From assembly GCA_023954375.1 (NCBI GenBank), contig JAMLIC010000002.1:248001-312000 (forward strand): a DNA stretch of 64,000 nt, written 5' to 3'. How positions within the stretch are numbered: the stretch's first letter is position 1; each line of letters opens with the position of its first letter. The stretch comes from Planctomycetota bacterium. Its GTDB lineage: Bacteria; Planctomycetota; J058. The translations under genes and the position numbers were made by a program. A model generated the notes under the pieces. That model did no database searches and was not told the DNA's origin. It saw nothing but the letters and a program-made list of their open reading frames with translations. Shown piece after piece: positions 1-7,832 of the stretch.

Positions 1-714
1 GCGGTAGGTCTGGACGATCGTGCCGACGAGCATGGCCCCGACCTCGACGATGAGGACCGCGCCCCACTCCGGGGCCACGAGCGCGCTGATCGCGCGCTTG
101 TTGCGCAAGGACGGCGCGGCGGCCGCCAGGGCGATCGGATGGACCGAGTGCAGGCGGCGCCCGACCCCCCGCCAGGGCGTCGCCTGACCGTCGAGCGGGA
201 AGTGGAAGCGGTGGTAGTCGGCCGGGGCGAGGCGCACGACCGCGGCCGCGCCGCCCGCATAGCGCCGGGCCAGGGCGGCGTCGCCCACGAGGTGGGCCAG
301 GGCCACCCGGCTGCCCTTCACTGCGAGCCCCGCGCCCGGCGCGACCTCGGGATAGACCAGGACCCGCCCGTCGGCGGGCGAGACGAGGTGGCTCGGGGTC
401 GGGTCGACCGGGCGGACGCCCGGCCGCAGGCGCCGCGTGAAGAACGCGTCCAGGGTCGGGTAGTCGTCGAGCGGCCGCTCCGCCTCGCTCGCGTCGATCC
501 CCAGCCGCTCGACGAACCCCCGCACCCGGCGGCGGCTCCACGGCGCCCGCTGGAGCAGCCCGTAGAGGACGCTCACCGGCGCGGCGGAGACCAGCACGCG
601 CTCGAGCAGGCGCCCGGCGGGGGGCCCGTAGAGGTAGCGGAGCTCGGCCTCGGAGAAGACCTTCTCCGGGAAGGAGGCGCCGGAGCGACGGTCCCGGATC
701 ACGACCTCGGGCAC
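1..714 (-). CDS. psd: Phosphatidylserine decarboxylase, 5' part (runs off window start)
   Basis: The frame is open for 238 codons to the window edge. It contains the family landmarks FFTRRLRPGVRP, SPADGRV, RLAPADYHRFHFP and an HSVHP...NKR stretch, in the right order. Psd converts phosphatidylserine to phosphatidylethanolamine at the inner membrane and self-cleaves at a C-terminal LGST/GGST site. That site would lie beyond base 1 and is not visible. The start is taken as GTG at 714; a second GTG at 702 gives VIRDRRSG, which resembles the usual N-terminus, so the true start may be four codons later. Nothing upstream shares its strand, so it is probably the first gene of its transcript. Confidence 0.9.
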   Translation of the reverse strand, partial: MPEVVIRDRRSGASFPEKVFSEAELRYLYGPPAGRLLERVLVSAAPVSVLYGLLQRAPWSRRRVRGFVERLGIDASEAERPLDDYPTLDAFFTRRLRPGVRPVDPTPSHLVSPADGRVLVYPEVAPGAGLAVKGSRVALAHLVGDAALARRYAGGAAAVVRLAPADYHRFHFPLDGQATPWRGVGRRLHSVHPIALAAAAPSLRNKRAISALVAPEWGAVLIVEVGAMLVGTIVQTYR

Positions 715-780
715 GTCGAGAGTATAGACACGCCCCTCGCCTGCCGATCTCGATCGGTTCCGCGCCCGAAGCCAAGCTAA

Positions 781-938
781 GGCTTTCCCCTATGGCAATA
801 GGGCGTCCGGGGTTGCGTTGTCCGGGCCGCCAGACAGTGTCTGGTTCGGCGGACACCCCTGGCGTCGTAACTGCTTCCTTCTCGATGCGCCGGATCGGGC
901 CCTCAGGTTGCACCCGATGCCCACCGAGAGGCACCCCC
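781..938 (+). promoter_or_regulatory. Leader of first PilX-like gene with 15-bp palindrome
   Basis: This intergenic stretch precedes the first PilX-like gene. A perfect palindrome CCAGACAGTGTCTGG lies at 830-844, followed by a half-site GGACACC at about 851. The leader of the paralogue at 5213 carries the same arrangement (CGGACAGTGTCCG, then AGACACC) together with shared blocks ATGGCAAT, GTAACT/GTTAACT and CCTCAGG(G)TTGCAC. Conservation between two otherwise diverged leaders suggests an operator or promoter region. A GAGAGG Shine-Dalgarno lies at about 926-931. The binding protein is unknown. Confidence 0.5.
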
Positions 939-2465
939 ATGCGAGACCACGCTTCACCGAGATCGAGCCGCCGCCGTGGCGCCGCGCTCGTGCTCGTCAT
1001 GATCTTCGGCGTCGGCGCGCTCATGCTCGTCACGACCATGCTGGCGTTGACCGACAGCAGCGCGAAGTCGGTCGGCGAGATGCACGCGCAGAAGAACCTG
1101 ACGCTCGTGCTCAAGACCGGCATGGCCACGGCGATGGAGGAGATCATCTCCAACACCGACGCGGGTGGCGATGGGGTCGGCACGATCCTCGGCGGGGACG
1201 GCAACCCCGGCGTCGCGGTCACCTCGCCGACCGGGACGCTGCTCGGGCGCTACCGGGTCACGATCGACACGACCACGTTCCCCGGCAAGCAGGTCATGCG
1301 GGTCGTCGCGGCCCACCCCGACTTCACCGACTCCCCGCGCCGGCGCCTCGCCGCCTGCGAGGTAGAGGTGTCGAAGGGTCGGCTGCGCGGCGAGGCCAAC
1401 GCGCTCAGCTTCTCGGGCGAGACCGACGACGACAACAAGTTCCAGGCCCCTGCGAACGCCAACCACCTCATCATCCGCGCGCCGGACGGCGACGTCCCGG
1501 CCGTGAACCTCAGCGACTCCGGCCTCCACTCGAGCTTCAACTCCGTCATCGCGTCGAGCGCCACGATCCTCGGCCAGGACAAGGACAACCCCGACAGCCT
1601 GGGCAGCGGCGCGAACAGCGTGACCAACGACGAGCCTGGCGTCCTCAACGAGACGACCCTGTCGGGGGTGCGCACGGGGGTGGTCCAGCAGGCCGCGCAG
1701 GTGAAGAACAGCCTCCTCACCACGACCCTCGCCACGACCCTCGGCTCGGGCGGCGCCGGCACGCTCCTGCCGACGGGGAACTACTACGTGCCGGGCCACA
1801 CCAACATCAGCGGCACCCTCACCGGCTCGGGCACGCTGGTGATCGAGGGGAACCTGACGGTCAAGAACGGCGCCAAGCTCGACTGGAACGGCACGATCAT
1901 CGTCATCGGCAGCGTCTCCAACCCGAACTCGCAGAACGCCGAGGTCAAGTTCGAGAGCGGCGGCAAGCTGGACATGGACCACGCCAACAGCCAGAGCTTC
2001 CTCTTCGTCGTGGGCCAGGACACGAAGCTCACCGCCGAGCCGGGCGCGGGCAGCCAGCGCGACGTCACCGGCGGCATCCTGCTCCTGTCGGGCCCCAACG
2101 AGGACGCCAAGTTCGAGTTCAAGTCGGGCGGCGGCAGCGACGGGTTCAACATCAACGGGATCATGGCCGCCTACGGCTCCAAGCTCTCGTTCACCGCCGC
2201 CAACGGCTACAACATGGCCCTGAACGGCTCGCTGGCCTTCGTCACCCAGGAGGCGGGCAACGGCCGCTACACCGAGTTCAAGAAGGAGAACGGCGGCACC
2301 GTCAGCCTGACCTTCAACAACACGGTCTTCTCGGACGCGCTGGACAAGCTGGGTGAGTTCCTCCCGGCCAACAGCGACGCGCTCCCGCCGAGCATGGGCG
2401 CCTACTGGGAGCGCCCGGCTCCCACGGTCCTCGCCGCGCAGAACGCCCAGCTCGGGGGGCCGTAG
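939..2465 (+). CDS. PilX-like minor pilin/secretion protein (paralogue 1)
   Basis: The N-terminus is SRRRGAALVLVMIFGVGALML, the short basic head plus hydrophobic helix typical of PilX-type type IV pilus or type II-like minor pilins. About 450 residues of low-complexity polar sequence follow, with GTLVIEGNLTV...GTIIVIG repeats suggestive of a beta-helix. ATG 939 is preferred over upstream starts because it has a GAGAGG ribosome site and begins right before the prepilin head. The stop is 3 nt before the PilV-like gene, so it heads an operon. The C-terminal third (from about SGGKLDMDH) is almost identical to the product at 5213 although the codons differ, which indicates strong protein-level constraint after duplication. 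The product is likely exported through a pilus-like machine; its exact role is unknown. Confidence 0.75.
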   Translation: MRDHASPRSSRRRGAALVLVMIFGVGALMLVTTMLALTDSSAKSVGEMHAQKNLTLVLKTGMATAMEEIISNTDAGGDGVGTILGGDGNPGVAVTSPTGTLLGRYRVTIDTTTFPGKQVMRVVAAHPDFTDSPRRRLAACEVEVSKGRLRGEANALSFSGETDDDNKFQAPANANHLIIRAPDGDVPAVNLSDSGLHSSFNSVIASSATILGQDKDNPDSLGSGANSVTNDEPGVLNETTLSGVRTGVVQQAAQVKNSLLTTTLATTLGSGGAGTLLPTGNYYVPGHTNISGTLTGSGTLVIEGNLTVKNGAKLDWNGTIIVIGSVSNPNSQNAEVKFESGGKLDMDHANSQSFLFVVGQDTKLTAEPGAGSQRDVTGGILLLSGPNEDAKFEFKSGGGSDGFNINGIMAAYGSKLSFTAANGYNMALNGSLAFVTQEAGNGRYTEFKKENGGTVSLTFNNTVFSDALDKLGEFLPANSDALPPSMGAYWERPAPTVLAAQNAQLGGP

Positions 2466-2468
2466 CCC

Positions 2469-2954
2469 GTGGCCGACCGCCGCCAGCGCCGCCGGGGAGA
2501 CGCCGGTCTGTCCCTCGTCGAGGTGATCGTCGCGGTCGCGGTGCTCGCGACCCTCCTCCTGGGCGTCTTCTCGGCCATGTCGCACGCCGTCCAGACCGAC
2601 ACCGCGGCGCGGGAGATGGACGCCGCCTCCCGGGCGATCTTCTCGGAGATCGAGCTGCTCATGGCCCGACCGGACTTCGACCAGGTGACCGGCCCGAGCG
2701 GGTTCGCGGTGCAGTACCCCACCGGGAGGACCGACGCGTCGGGGGCGCCGATCGTCGCAACGCTCTCCCCGTCGCCGACCAACCCGCATCCGGACATCGC
2801 CAGCACCACGGCGATCAACGAGGCGATCCTCCCCGGTCGCATCGACGTGGTGTCGATCAACGCGAACCTCAAGGAGATCCAGGTCGTCGTCCGCTGGCGC
2901 GCGGCCAACAACCAGGACCAGACCCTGAGCTCGGTCGCGCGGAGGGTGCGGTGA
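2469..2954 (+). CDS. PilV-like prepilin
   Basis: The product is 161 residues with a basic N-terminus, then DAGLSLVEVIVAVAVLATLLL: a class III prepilin peptidase site (cleavage after G) with the +5 Glu, followed by the N-terminal hydrophobic helix. The rest is a short globular domain, consistent with a PilV/GspI-type minor pilin. GTG start 3 nt after the PilX-like gene; the last 4 nt overlap the PilW-like gene (GTGA), so the three are translationally coupled. Together they are expected to form or prime the tip of a pseudopilus. No assembly ATPase or prepilin peptidase is in the window. Confidence 0.8.
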   Translation: MADRRQRRRGDAGLSLVEVIVAVAVLATLLLGVFSAMSHAVQTDTAAREMDAASRAIFSEIELLMARPDFDQVTGPSGFAVQYPTGRTDASGAPIVATLSPSPTNPHPDIASTTAINEAILPGRIDVVSINANLKEIQVVVRWRAANNQDQTLSSVARRVR

Positions 2955-3580
2955 GCCACCGTCGTCGTCGTCGAGCGGTCGGCGGGCGCGCCGGCCTGAC
3001 GCTGCTCGAGGTCGTGGTCGGCAGCGCGATCCTGGCCCTGCTCGCGCTGGTCGTCATGTCGGCCACGGTGCCGCTGTCCAAGGTCAGCTCCGAGGCCGCG
3101 ATCGCGCACGAGATGGACCGGACCGCGTCGCGGGTCCTGGCCGACCTCCGCCGCGAGCTCCGCCAGTCGGGCTGGCAGGGGGGCGCGGCCCAGTTCGGCC
3201 AGGACGCCATCAACGGCGAGGCGGCGGTCATCGCCGGCACGAAGAAGCTCACGTTTCGACGGCGCCTCGGCATCAACACCACCGACTGGAGCGGCGACGT
3301 CGTCTACGAGCGCGTCGCCGTCGGCAGCTACACGGGGGTCCCGGCCACCCTCTCCCCCTCCGTGAGGTACCGCCTGCGCCGCGCGCAGGGCGGGCAGGTG
3401 ACGGTGCTCGCCGAGAACGTCTACGACGTCAACTTCTCGATGACCACGGGCTCCCGGTCGATCCTGATCGAGCTGGTCCTCCTTCGTCCCAATCCTGACT
3501 GGCGGGGCGGCACCACCCCGCCGCCGCCGATCGTGCGCCGGTACCGCGAGTCGGTCCAGCTCATGAACCCCAAGACCTAG
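2951..3580 (+). CDS. PilW-like prepilin
   Basis: The product is 209 residues. After an Arg-rich head comes GRAGLTLLEVVVGSAILALLAL, a prepilin peptidase motif with the conserved +5 Glu, then a soluble domain. Its size and third position in the operon match PilW/GspJ-type minor pilins. The GTG start overlaps the PilV-like stop by 4 nt. A perfect 19-bp hairpin begins one base after the stop, marking the probable end of the operon. Confidence 0.78.
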   Translation: MSHRRRRRAVGGRAGLTLLEVVVGSAILALLALVVMSATVPLSKVSSEAAIAHEMDRTASRVLADLRRELRQSGWQGGAAQFGQDAINGEAAVIAGTKKLTFRRRLGINTTDWSGDVVYERVAVGSYTGVPATLSPSVRYRLRRAQGGQVTVLAENVYDVNFSMTTGSRSILIELVLLRPNPDWRGGTTPPPPIVRRYRESVQLMNPKT

Positions 3581-3622
3581 TCTCCTGCCCCGAAGTTCGT
3601 CCTCGAACTTCGGGGCAGGAGA
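3581..3622 (+). terminator. Perfect 19-bp hairpin after the pilin operon
   Basis: Arms 3581-3599 and 3604-3622 are perfectly complementary around a TCCT loop, immediately after the TAG of the PilW-like gene. There is no U-tract, so a factor-independent terminator is not certain. It could also be an mRNA 3'-end stabiliser or part of the hairpin cluster that follows. Confidence 0.6.
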
Positions 3623-3780
3623 CCAGGGGGCCCCACCGAAGGTGGGGGCGCCGATCCCGAGCGAGCCGGCACGCACGAACGTGCGTAAGGCGAAGCGAGG
3701 GACCGGCGGGGCCCCCCTCCGGCAGTCGACAGGTCGTGTGCCGTCCGAGACATCCGAAGGATTTCGAGGACGGCACACTG
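3623..3780 (+). ncRNA. Cluster of hairpins (possible structured RNA or REP-like DNA)
   Basis: Three further inverted repeats follow the terminator-like hairpin. They are 3631-3637/3641-3647 (7 bp, loop GAA), 3671-3676/3681-3686 (6 bp, loop GAAC) and 3736-3746/3768-3778 (11 bp, enclosing a smaller ATCC-GAA-GGAT hairpin). The C-GAA-G triloop recurs. An upstream ATG at 3642 could extend the next gene through here, but the translation is unlike a protein. Whether this is an independent RNA, a long 5' leader or a repeat cannot be decided from sequence alone. Confidence 0.35.
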
Positions 3781-3833
3781 GTCCCTCCCACCGTGACGCC
3801 TGGGCGTCCGCCCGGCGCGCAGGAGTTCGCCCC

Positions 3834-5030
3834 GTGCTGCTCGAGCTGCAGGCGCTGCTCATCCTCTCCGTCCCGATCACGACCCTCGCGGAGGCGCGCG
3901 ACGTGCTCGCCCGGGGCGAGCCGCTGACGGAGGTCCCGCCGGACGTCGCCCGCGAGGCCATCGCGGCGATCACGCCCGACCTCGTGCCGGAGGAGTTCGC
4001 CGAGCTCGTCGCCATCGGTCGCCTGGGCGAGGACCCCGACGAGCTCTGGAGGGCGCTGGTCCCGATCGTCGTCGCCCGGTCGGAGTCGTCGCGGGAGGCC
4101 GTCGTCGCCCTCGCCGGCCTCGCCACGCGCCAGCTTCGACCCGGCGAGCCGCCGCCGCCCGTCCTCCCGGCGGAGGCGCTCGAGGTCGGGCAGGCGCTGG
4201 CGCGCGAGGACGAGGAGGACCGGGTCGCCGAGGCCGCGGCGATCCTCGTCCTACCCCGGTCGACTCCGGACGACGCCGCCTGGTTGCTCGAGGCGTGGGT
4301 CGCGCAGGGGGCGGCCCGGCGTGTCACCGCGCTCCTCGGCGCGCTCCACCGAGTCAGCGACCCGGCCGCGATCGTGCGGCACCTCCTCGCCGCCGACCTG
4401 GGCGCGGACTTCGCACGGCCCCTCGCCGACGCGCTCAAGCGGCTGGCCCGGGACCCCGCGACCGCCGACGAGCTGATGGAGGCGGTCTCCTCGGGCGCGG
4501 TGGGTCCCAGGGCCGCGCACCTCAGGGCCCTCGGCGGTGTGTCGCTGGCCGACGAGGAGCGCTGGCAGCGGGCCTCGGAGCTGGTCCACGCGTTCATCTA
4601 CGCGGTCGAGGACGACGCCGCGGCCGTCCCCGCCGACGAGACCGCCGCGGCGGTGGAGGCTGGCGCGGACCTGCTCCTCCCGCGCCTCCTGCCGCTGCTG
4701 CCGCACCTCGCCCTGCACGGGCGGAGCACGGCGGTGCGCGTCGCCGCGCTGGAGGCGACGGGCCGCGTCGGCTACCGGGACGCGCCCACGATCGACCTGC
4801 TCATCGGCCTCCTCGAGGACCCGGACGGGGAGGTCGCCCGGGCGGCGTACGGCGCGCTCCTCAAGCGCTCGCGATACCGGGCCGAGCACCGCAAGGAGCA
4901 CTGGGTCCTCTGGCGCGCCGGCGTGACCCTCCCCTCCGAGCCGCCCCAGAGCGACGAGGAGCGCATGGCGGAGCAACGCCGCCTCCGCGCCGCGGCGCTC
5001 GTCGAGCCTCCCCGCACCAACAAGCGGTGA
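3834..5030 (+). CDS. HEAT-like repeat protein
   Basis: The product is 398 residues, Ala/Leu/Glu-rich and helical throughout. The last 100 residues read as HEAT/PBS-lyase-like repeats (for example STAVRVAALEATGRVG followed by LIGLLEDPDGEVARAAYGAL). No signal peptide is evident. GTG 3834 is chosen because AGGAG lies about 8 nt upstream and the longer reading from 3642 would translate a hairpin cluster. HEAT proteins are protein-binding scaffolds. The position between two pilin-type loci suggests, but does not show, a link to them. Confidence 0.6.
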   Translation: MLLELQALLILSVPITTLAEARDVLARGEPLTEVPPDVAREAIAAITPDLVPEEFAELVAIGRLGEDPDELWRALVPIVVARSESSREAVVALAGLATRQLRPGEPPPPVLPAEALEVGQALAREDEEDRVAEAAAILVLPRSTPDDAAWLLEAWVAQGAARRVTALLGALHRVSDPAAIVRHLLAADLGADFARPLADALKRLARDPATADELMEAVSSGAVGPRAAHLRALGGVSLADEERWQRASELVHAFIYAVEDDAAAVPADETAAAVEAGADLLLPRLLPLLPHLALHGRSTAVRVAALEATGRVGYRDAPTIDLLIGLLEDPDGEVARAAYGALLKRSRYRAEHRKEHWVLWRAGVTLPSEPPQSDEERMAEQRRLRAAALVEPPRTNKR

Positions 5031-5037
5031 CCCACCA

Positions 5038-5057
5038 CCCTGAGGGGCGCCTCAGGG
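5038..5057 (+). terminator. 8-bp hairpin downstream of HEAT-like gene
   Basis: CCCTGAGG and CCTCAGGG pair perfectly around GGCG, 8 nt after the stop codon. There is no T-run after the stem, so this is a terminator-like hairpin rather than a canonical intrinsic terminator. Confidence 0.5.
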
Positions 5058-5212
5058 AAAGCCCTATGTCAAGTAATGGCAATGGTTTAGGCGTACGGGT
5101 CGACGGACAGTGTCCGGTGAACCAGACACCTCCGCGGAGTTAACTCTTTCGCCCTTCGACGGGCACTCACGGCCTCAGGGTTGCACGGGCGGAGCGGTGA
5201 GGAGCTCCCCCC
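5058..5212 (+). promoter_or_regulatory. Leader of second PilX-like gene with conserved palindrome
   Basis: The 13-bp palindrome CGGACAGTGTCCG lies at 5104-5116 and a half-site AGACACC at about 5123. Both match the leader at 781-938 in order and spacing. ATGGCAAT, GTTAACT and CCTCAGGGTTGCAC are also shared. The region is less GC-rich than its surroundings. GGTGAGGAG at about 5196-5204 is the ribosome site. This is probably a common operator/promoter copied with the gene. Confidence 0.5.
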
Positions 5213-6718
5213 ATGCGAGACACCCGACCCACCCCGAGTCGCCGCCGAGGTGCCGCCCTGGTCCTCGTGATGATCTTCGGCGTCGGTGCGCTGATGCTCG
5301 TCACGACCATGCTCTCCCTGACGGACAGCAGCGCCAAGTCGGTGGGCGAGATGCACGCCCAGAAGAACCTGACCCTGGTGCTGAAGACCGGCATGGCCAC
5401 GGCCATGGCGGAGCTCCTCGACGGGACCGACCCCGGGAACGACGGTGTCGGGACGATCTCGGGGGGCAACGGCAATCCGGGCGTCGCCGTCACCTCCCCG
5501 ACGGGGACCCTGCTCGGCCGCTACCGCGTGGCGCTGGACACGACCTCCACCCCCGGCAAGACCATTATGGTCGTCTGCGCGGCGCACCCCGACTTCGCCA
5601 ACCCACGGCGCCTGGCCGCCTGCGAGGTCGAGGTCGCCACCGGCGTGTTGACGGGCAACGCGAACGCACTCAGCTTCTCCGGCGACACGGACGACGACAA
5701 CAAGTTCCAGGGGCCGGCCAACGCGAGCCACCTGCAGATCCGCGCGCCCGATGGCGACGTCCCGGCCGTGAACCTCATGGACAGCGGCCTCCACTCGAGC
5801 TTCAACTCGGTGATCACGCCGAAGGCGACGATCATCGGCCAGGACAAGGACAACCCGGAGAGCCTCGGCAGCGGCTCCGCGAGCGTGACGAACAACCCGC
5901 CGGGCGTCCTGAACGAGACCACCATGTCCGCGGTCAGGACCGGCGTCGTCCAGCTCGCGGCGCAGGTCAAGGCGAGCCCCACGCAGACGCTGAGCACGTC
6001 CCTCGGGACGCAGACGCTCGCCAACACCGGCAACTACTACATCAACGGCCACACCACCGTGAACGGCACCTTCAAGGGGTCGGGGACCCTGGTGATCGAG
6101 GGGAACCTCACCGTCAACAACGGGGCGAAGCTCGACTGGAACGGCACGATCATCGTCATCGGCAACGTCAGCAACCCGAACGGACACAACGCCGACGTCC
6201 TGCTCAAGAGCGGCGGCAAGCTGGACATGGACCACGCCAACAGCCAGAGCTTCCTGTTCGTCGTCGGCCAGGACACGAAGATCACGGCCGAGCCGGGCGC
6301 CGGCAGCCAGCGCGACATCACCGGCGGGCTCCTGCTCCTGTCGGGACCCAACGAGGACGCCAAGTTCGAGTTCAAGTCGGGCGGCGGAAGCGACGGGTTC
6401 AACATCAACGGGATCATGGCCGCCTATGGATCGAAGCTCTCCTTCACCGCCGCCAACGGCTACAACATGGCGCTCACGGGCTCGCTCGCCTTCGTGACCC
6501 AGGAGGGCGGGAACGGCCGCTACACCGAGTTCAAGAAGGAGAACGGCGGCACGGTGAGCCTCACCTTCAACGGGGGCGTGTTCAACCAGGCGCTGACCAA
6601 GCTGGGCACCTTCATGGCCGGCAACCCGAACGCCACGCCGCCGGCGTTCGGCGCCTACTGGGAGCGGCCGGCGACGACCGTGCTGCTCCACCAGAACTCG
6701 ATCCTCGGCGGCCCGTGA
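5213..6718 (+). CDS. PilX-like minor pilin/secretion protein (paralogue 2)
   Basis: The product is 501 residues and a close paralogue of the protein at 939. It has the same SRRRGAALVLVMIFGVGALML head, the same MHAQKNLTLVLKTGMA segment and a nearly identical C-terminal third (SGGKLDMDH... to ...YTEFKKENGGTVSLTFN). The middle third has diverged (LSTSLGTQTL in place of LATTLGSG). Unlike copy 1 it has no PilV/PilW genes behind it. ATG 5213 has a good GGTGAGGAG ribosome site. It may be an alternative subunit used under the same control; function is inferred only from the N-terminal helix. Confidence 0.75.
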   Translation: MRDTRPTPSRRRGAALVLVMIFGVGALMLVTTMLSLTDSSAKSVGEMHAQKNLTLVLKTGMATAMAELLDGTDPGNDGVGTISGGNGNPGVAVTSPTGTLLGRYRVALDTTSTPGKTIMVVCAAHPDFANPRRLAACEVEVATGVLTGNANALSFSGDTDDDNKFQGPANASHLQIRAPDGDVPAVNLMDSGLHSSFNSVITPKATIIGQDKDNPESLGSGSASVTNNPPGVLNETTMSAVRTGVVQLAAQVKASPTQTLSTSLGTQTLANTGNYYINGHTTVNGTFKGSGTLVIEGNLTVNNGAKLDWNGTIIVIGNVSNPNGHNADVLLKSGGKLDMDHANSQSFLFVVGQDTKITAEPGAGSQRDITGGLLLLSGPNEDAKFEFKSGGGSDGFNINGIMAAYGSKLSFTAANGYNMALTGSLAFVTQEGGNGRYTEFKKENGGTVSLTFNGGVFNQALTKLGTFMAGNPNATPPAFGAYWERPATTVLLHQNSILGGP

Positions 6719-6773
6719 CCGCCACGCGGCGGCGGCGGGATGACCGTCGTCCGCCGCGGCGCTACCCTGGGGC

Positions 6774-7832
6774 GTGCAAGTCACCGCCCTCGACCCGGCT
6801 CGGATCGCGGAGTTCCTCCGCCTCGCCCGCGACCTCCACGCGGCCGACCCCGGCTGGGTCCCTCCGCTCGACGGCCCGCTCCTGCTCGAGCTCACCGGCC
6901 GTCACGCCTTCGGCCGCTACGGGCGGCAGCGCCTCCTCCTGTGCGAAGACGGCGCCGGGCGGGCGCTCGGGCGGGTCGCCGCGGTCGTGAACCCGCGCCT
7001 GCCCGGACTCGGGCAGGTCGGGCACTTCGAGGCGGTCGACGACGACGAGGTCGCCCGCGCCCTGCTCGACGCCGCGAGCGCCTGGCTGCGGGAGCAGGGC
7101 GCCCGGGAGGTCTGGGGGCCGATGACCGGCGGGGCCCACCGGCCGCACCGCTTCATGACGGCCGGCTTCGAGCGCCCGCCGTTCCTCCTCGAGCCGCGGA
7201 ACCCCTCGAGCTACCCGCGCCTGTTCGAGCGGCAGGGCTTCCGCCGCGCGCACACGTGGCGCACGTGGGAGCTGCCGGTCGACCGGCTTGCGGCCTGGAC
7301 CGGGCGCCTGCGCCGCGGCGAGCACACGCTGGTCGCGCTCGACGCGGGTGACCCGGCCGCGACCCTCGCGCGGCTGCATCCCCTGCTCGACCGGGCCTGG
7401 GCCGGCCATCCCGGCTACGCGCCGCTCGACCCCGAGGAGCTCGCCGAGGGCTTCGCGGGCCTCCTCGCCGTCATGCCGGCGCGCCACGTCGGCGTGATCG
7501 TCGACGGCGTCGGCCGGGACGTGGGCTTCGGCTTCATGGTCCCCGACTGGATCGACGAGGTCCGGGCGCTCGACGGCGACGCCGCCGGCTGGGGGCGGTG
7601 GATCGCCGCGGGACGCCCGCTCCCGCCGCGCCTCGTCCTGCACACGTTCGCCTTCGTCCCCGAGGCCCGCGGGACCGGCGCCGCGGGCGCGCTCCTGCGC
7701 CACGCCGCCGAGCAGGCGCAGGCCGACGGCTACCGCGAGGCGATCGTCGCGCTCGTCACAGAGGAGCTCCGCGCCCTCCGCCGCCTGGGTGAGCCGACGC
7801 GCGAGTACGCCCTCTACTCGCGGCCGCTCTGA
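6774..7832 (+). CDS. GNAT-superfamily acyltransferase (YghO-like)
   Basis: The product is 352 residues. The N-terminal part has HAADPGWVPPL and GRVAAVVNPRL, the C-terminal part has RGTGAAGALLRHAAEQAQADG, a GNAT acetyl-CoA binding loop (R/Q-x-x-G-x-G/A). This is the large two-lobed GNAT-like family often annotated hypothetical; the substrate is unknown. GTG 6774 lies only 5 nt after a TACCCT -10-like hexamer at 6763-6768, so the mRNA may be leaderless. The 3' end overlaps the convergent alpha/beta hydrolase gene by 19 nt. Confidence 0.65.
   Translation: MQVTALDPARIAEFLRLARDLHAADPGWVPPLDGPLLLELTGRHAFGRYGRQRLLLCEDGAGRALGRVAAVVNPRLPGLGQVGHFEAVDDDEVARALLDAASAWLREQGAREVWGPMTGGAHRPHRFMTAGFERPPFLLEPRNPSSYPRLFERQGFRRAHTWRTWELPVDRLAAWTGRLRRGEHTLVALDAGDPAATLARLHPLLDRAWAGHPGYAPLDPEELAEGFAGLLAVMPARHVGVIVDGVGRDVGFGFMVPDWIDEVRALDGDAAGWGRWIAAGRPLPPRLVLHTFAFVPEARGTGAAGALLRHAAEQAQADGYREAIVALVTEELRALRRLGEPTREYALYSRPL

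Noticed and set aside
139..780. 213-residue plus-strand gene at the left end
   Set aside because: It is an antisense shadow of psd, with composition unlike a real protein.
5058..5212. c-di-GMP riboswitch in the PilX leaders
   Set aside because: Short blocks recalled the GEMM-I pattern, but the conserved GACGCAAAGCC/GGTAGC framework is missing. The shared dyads fit a DNA operator better.
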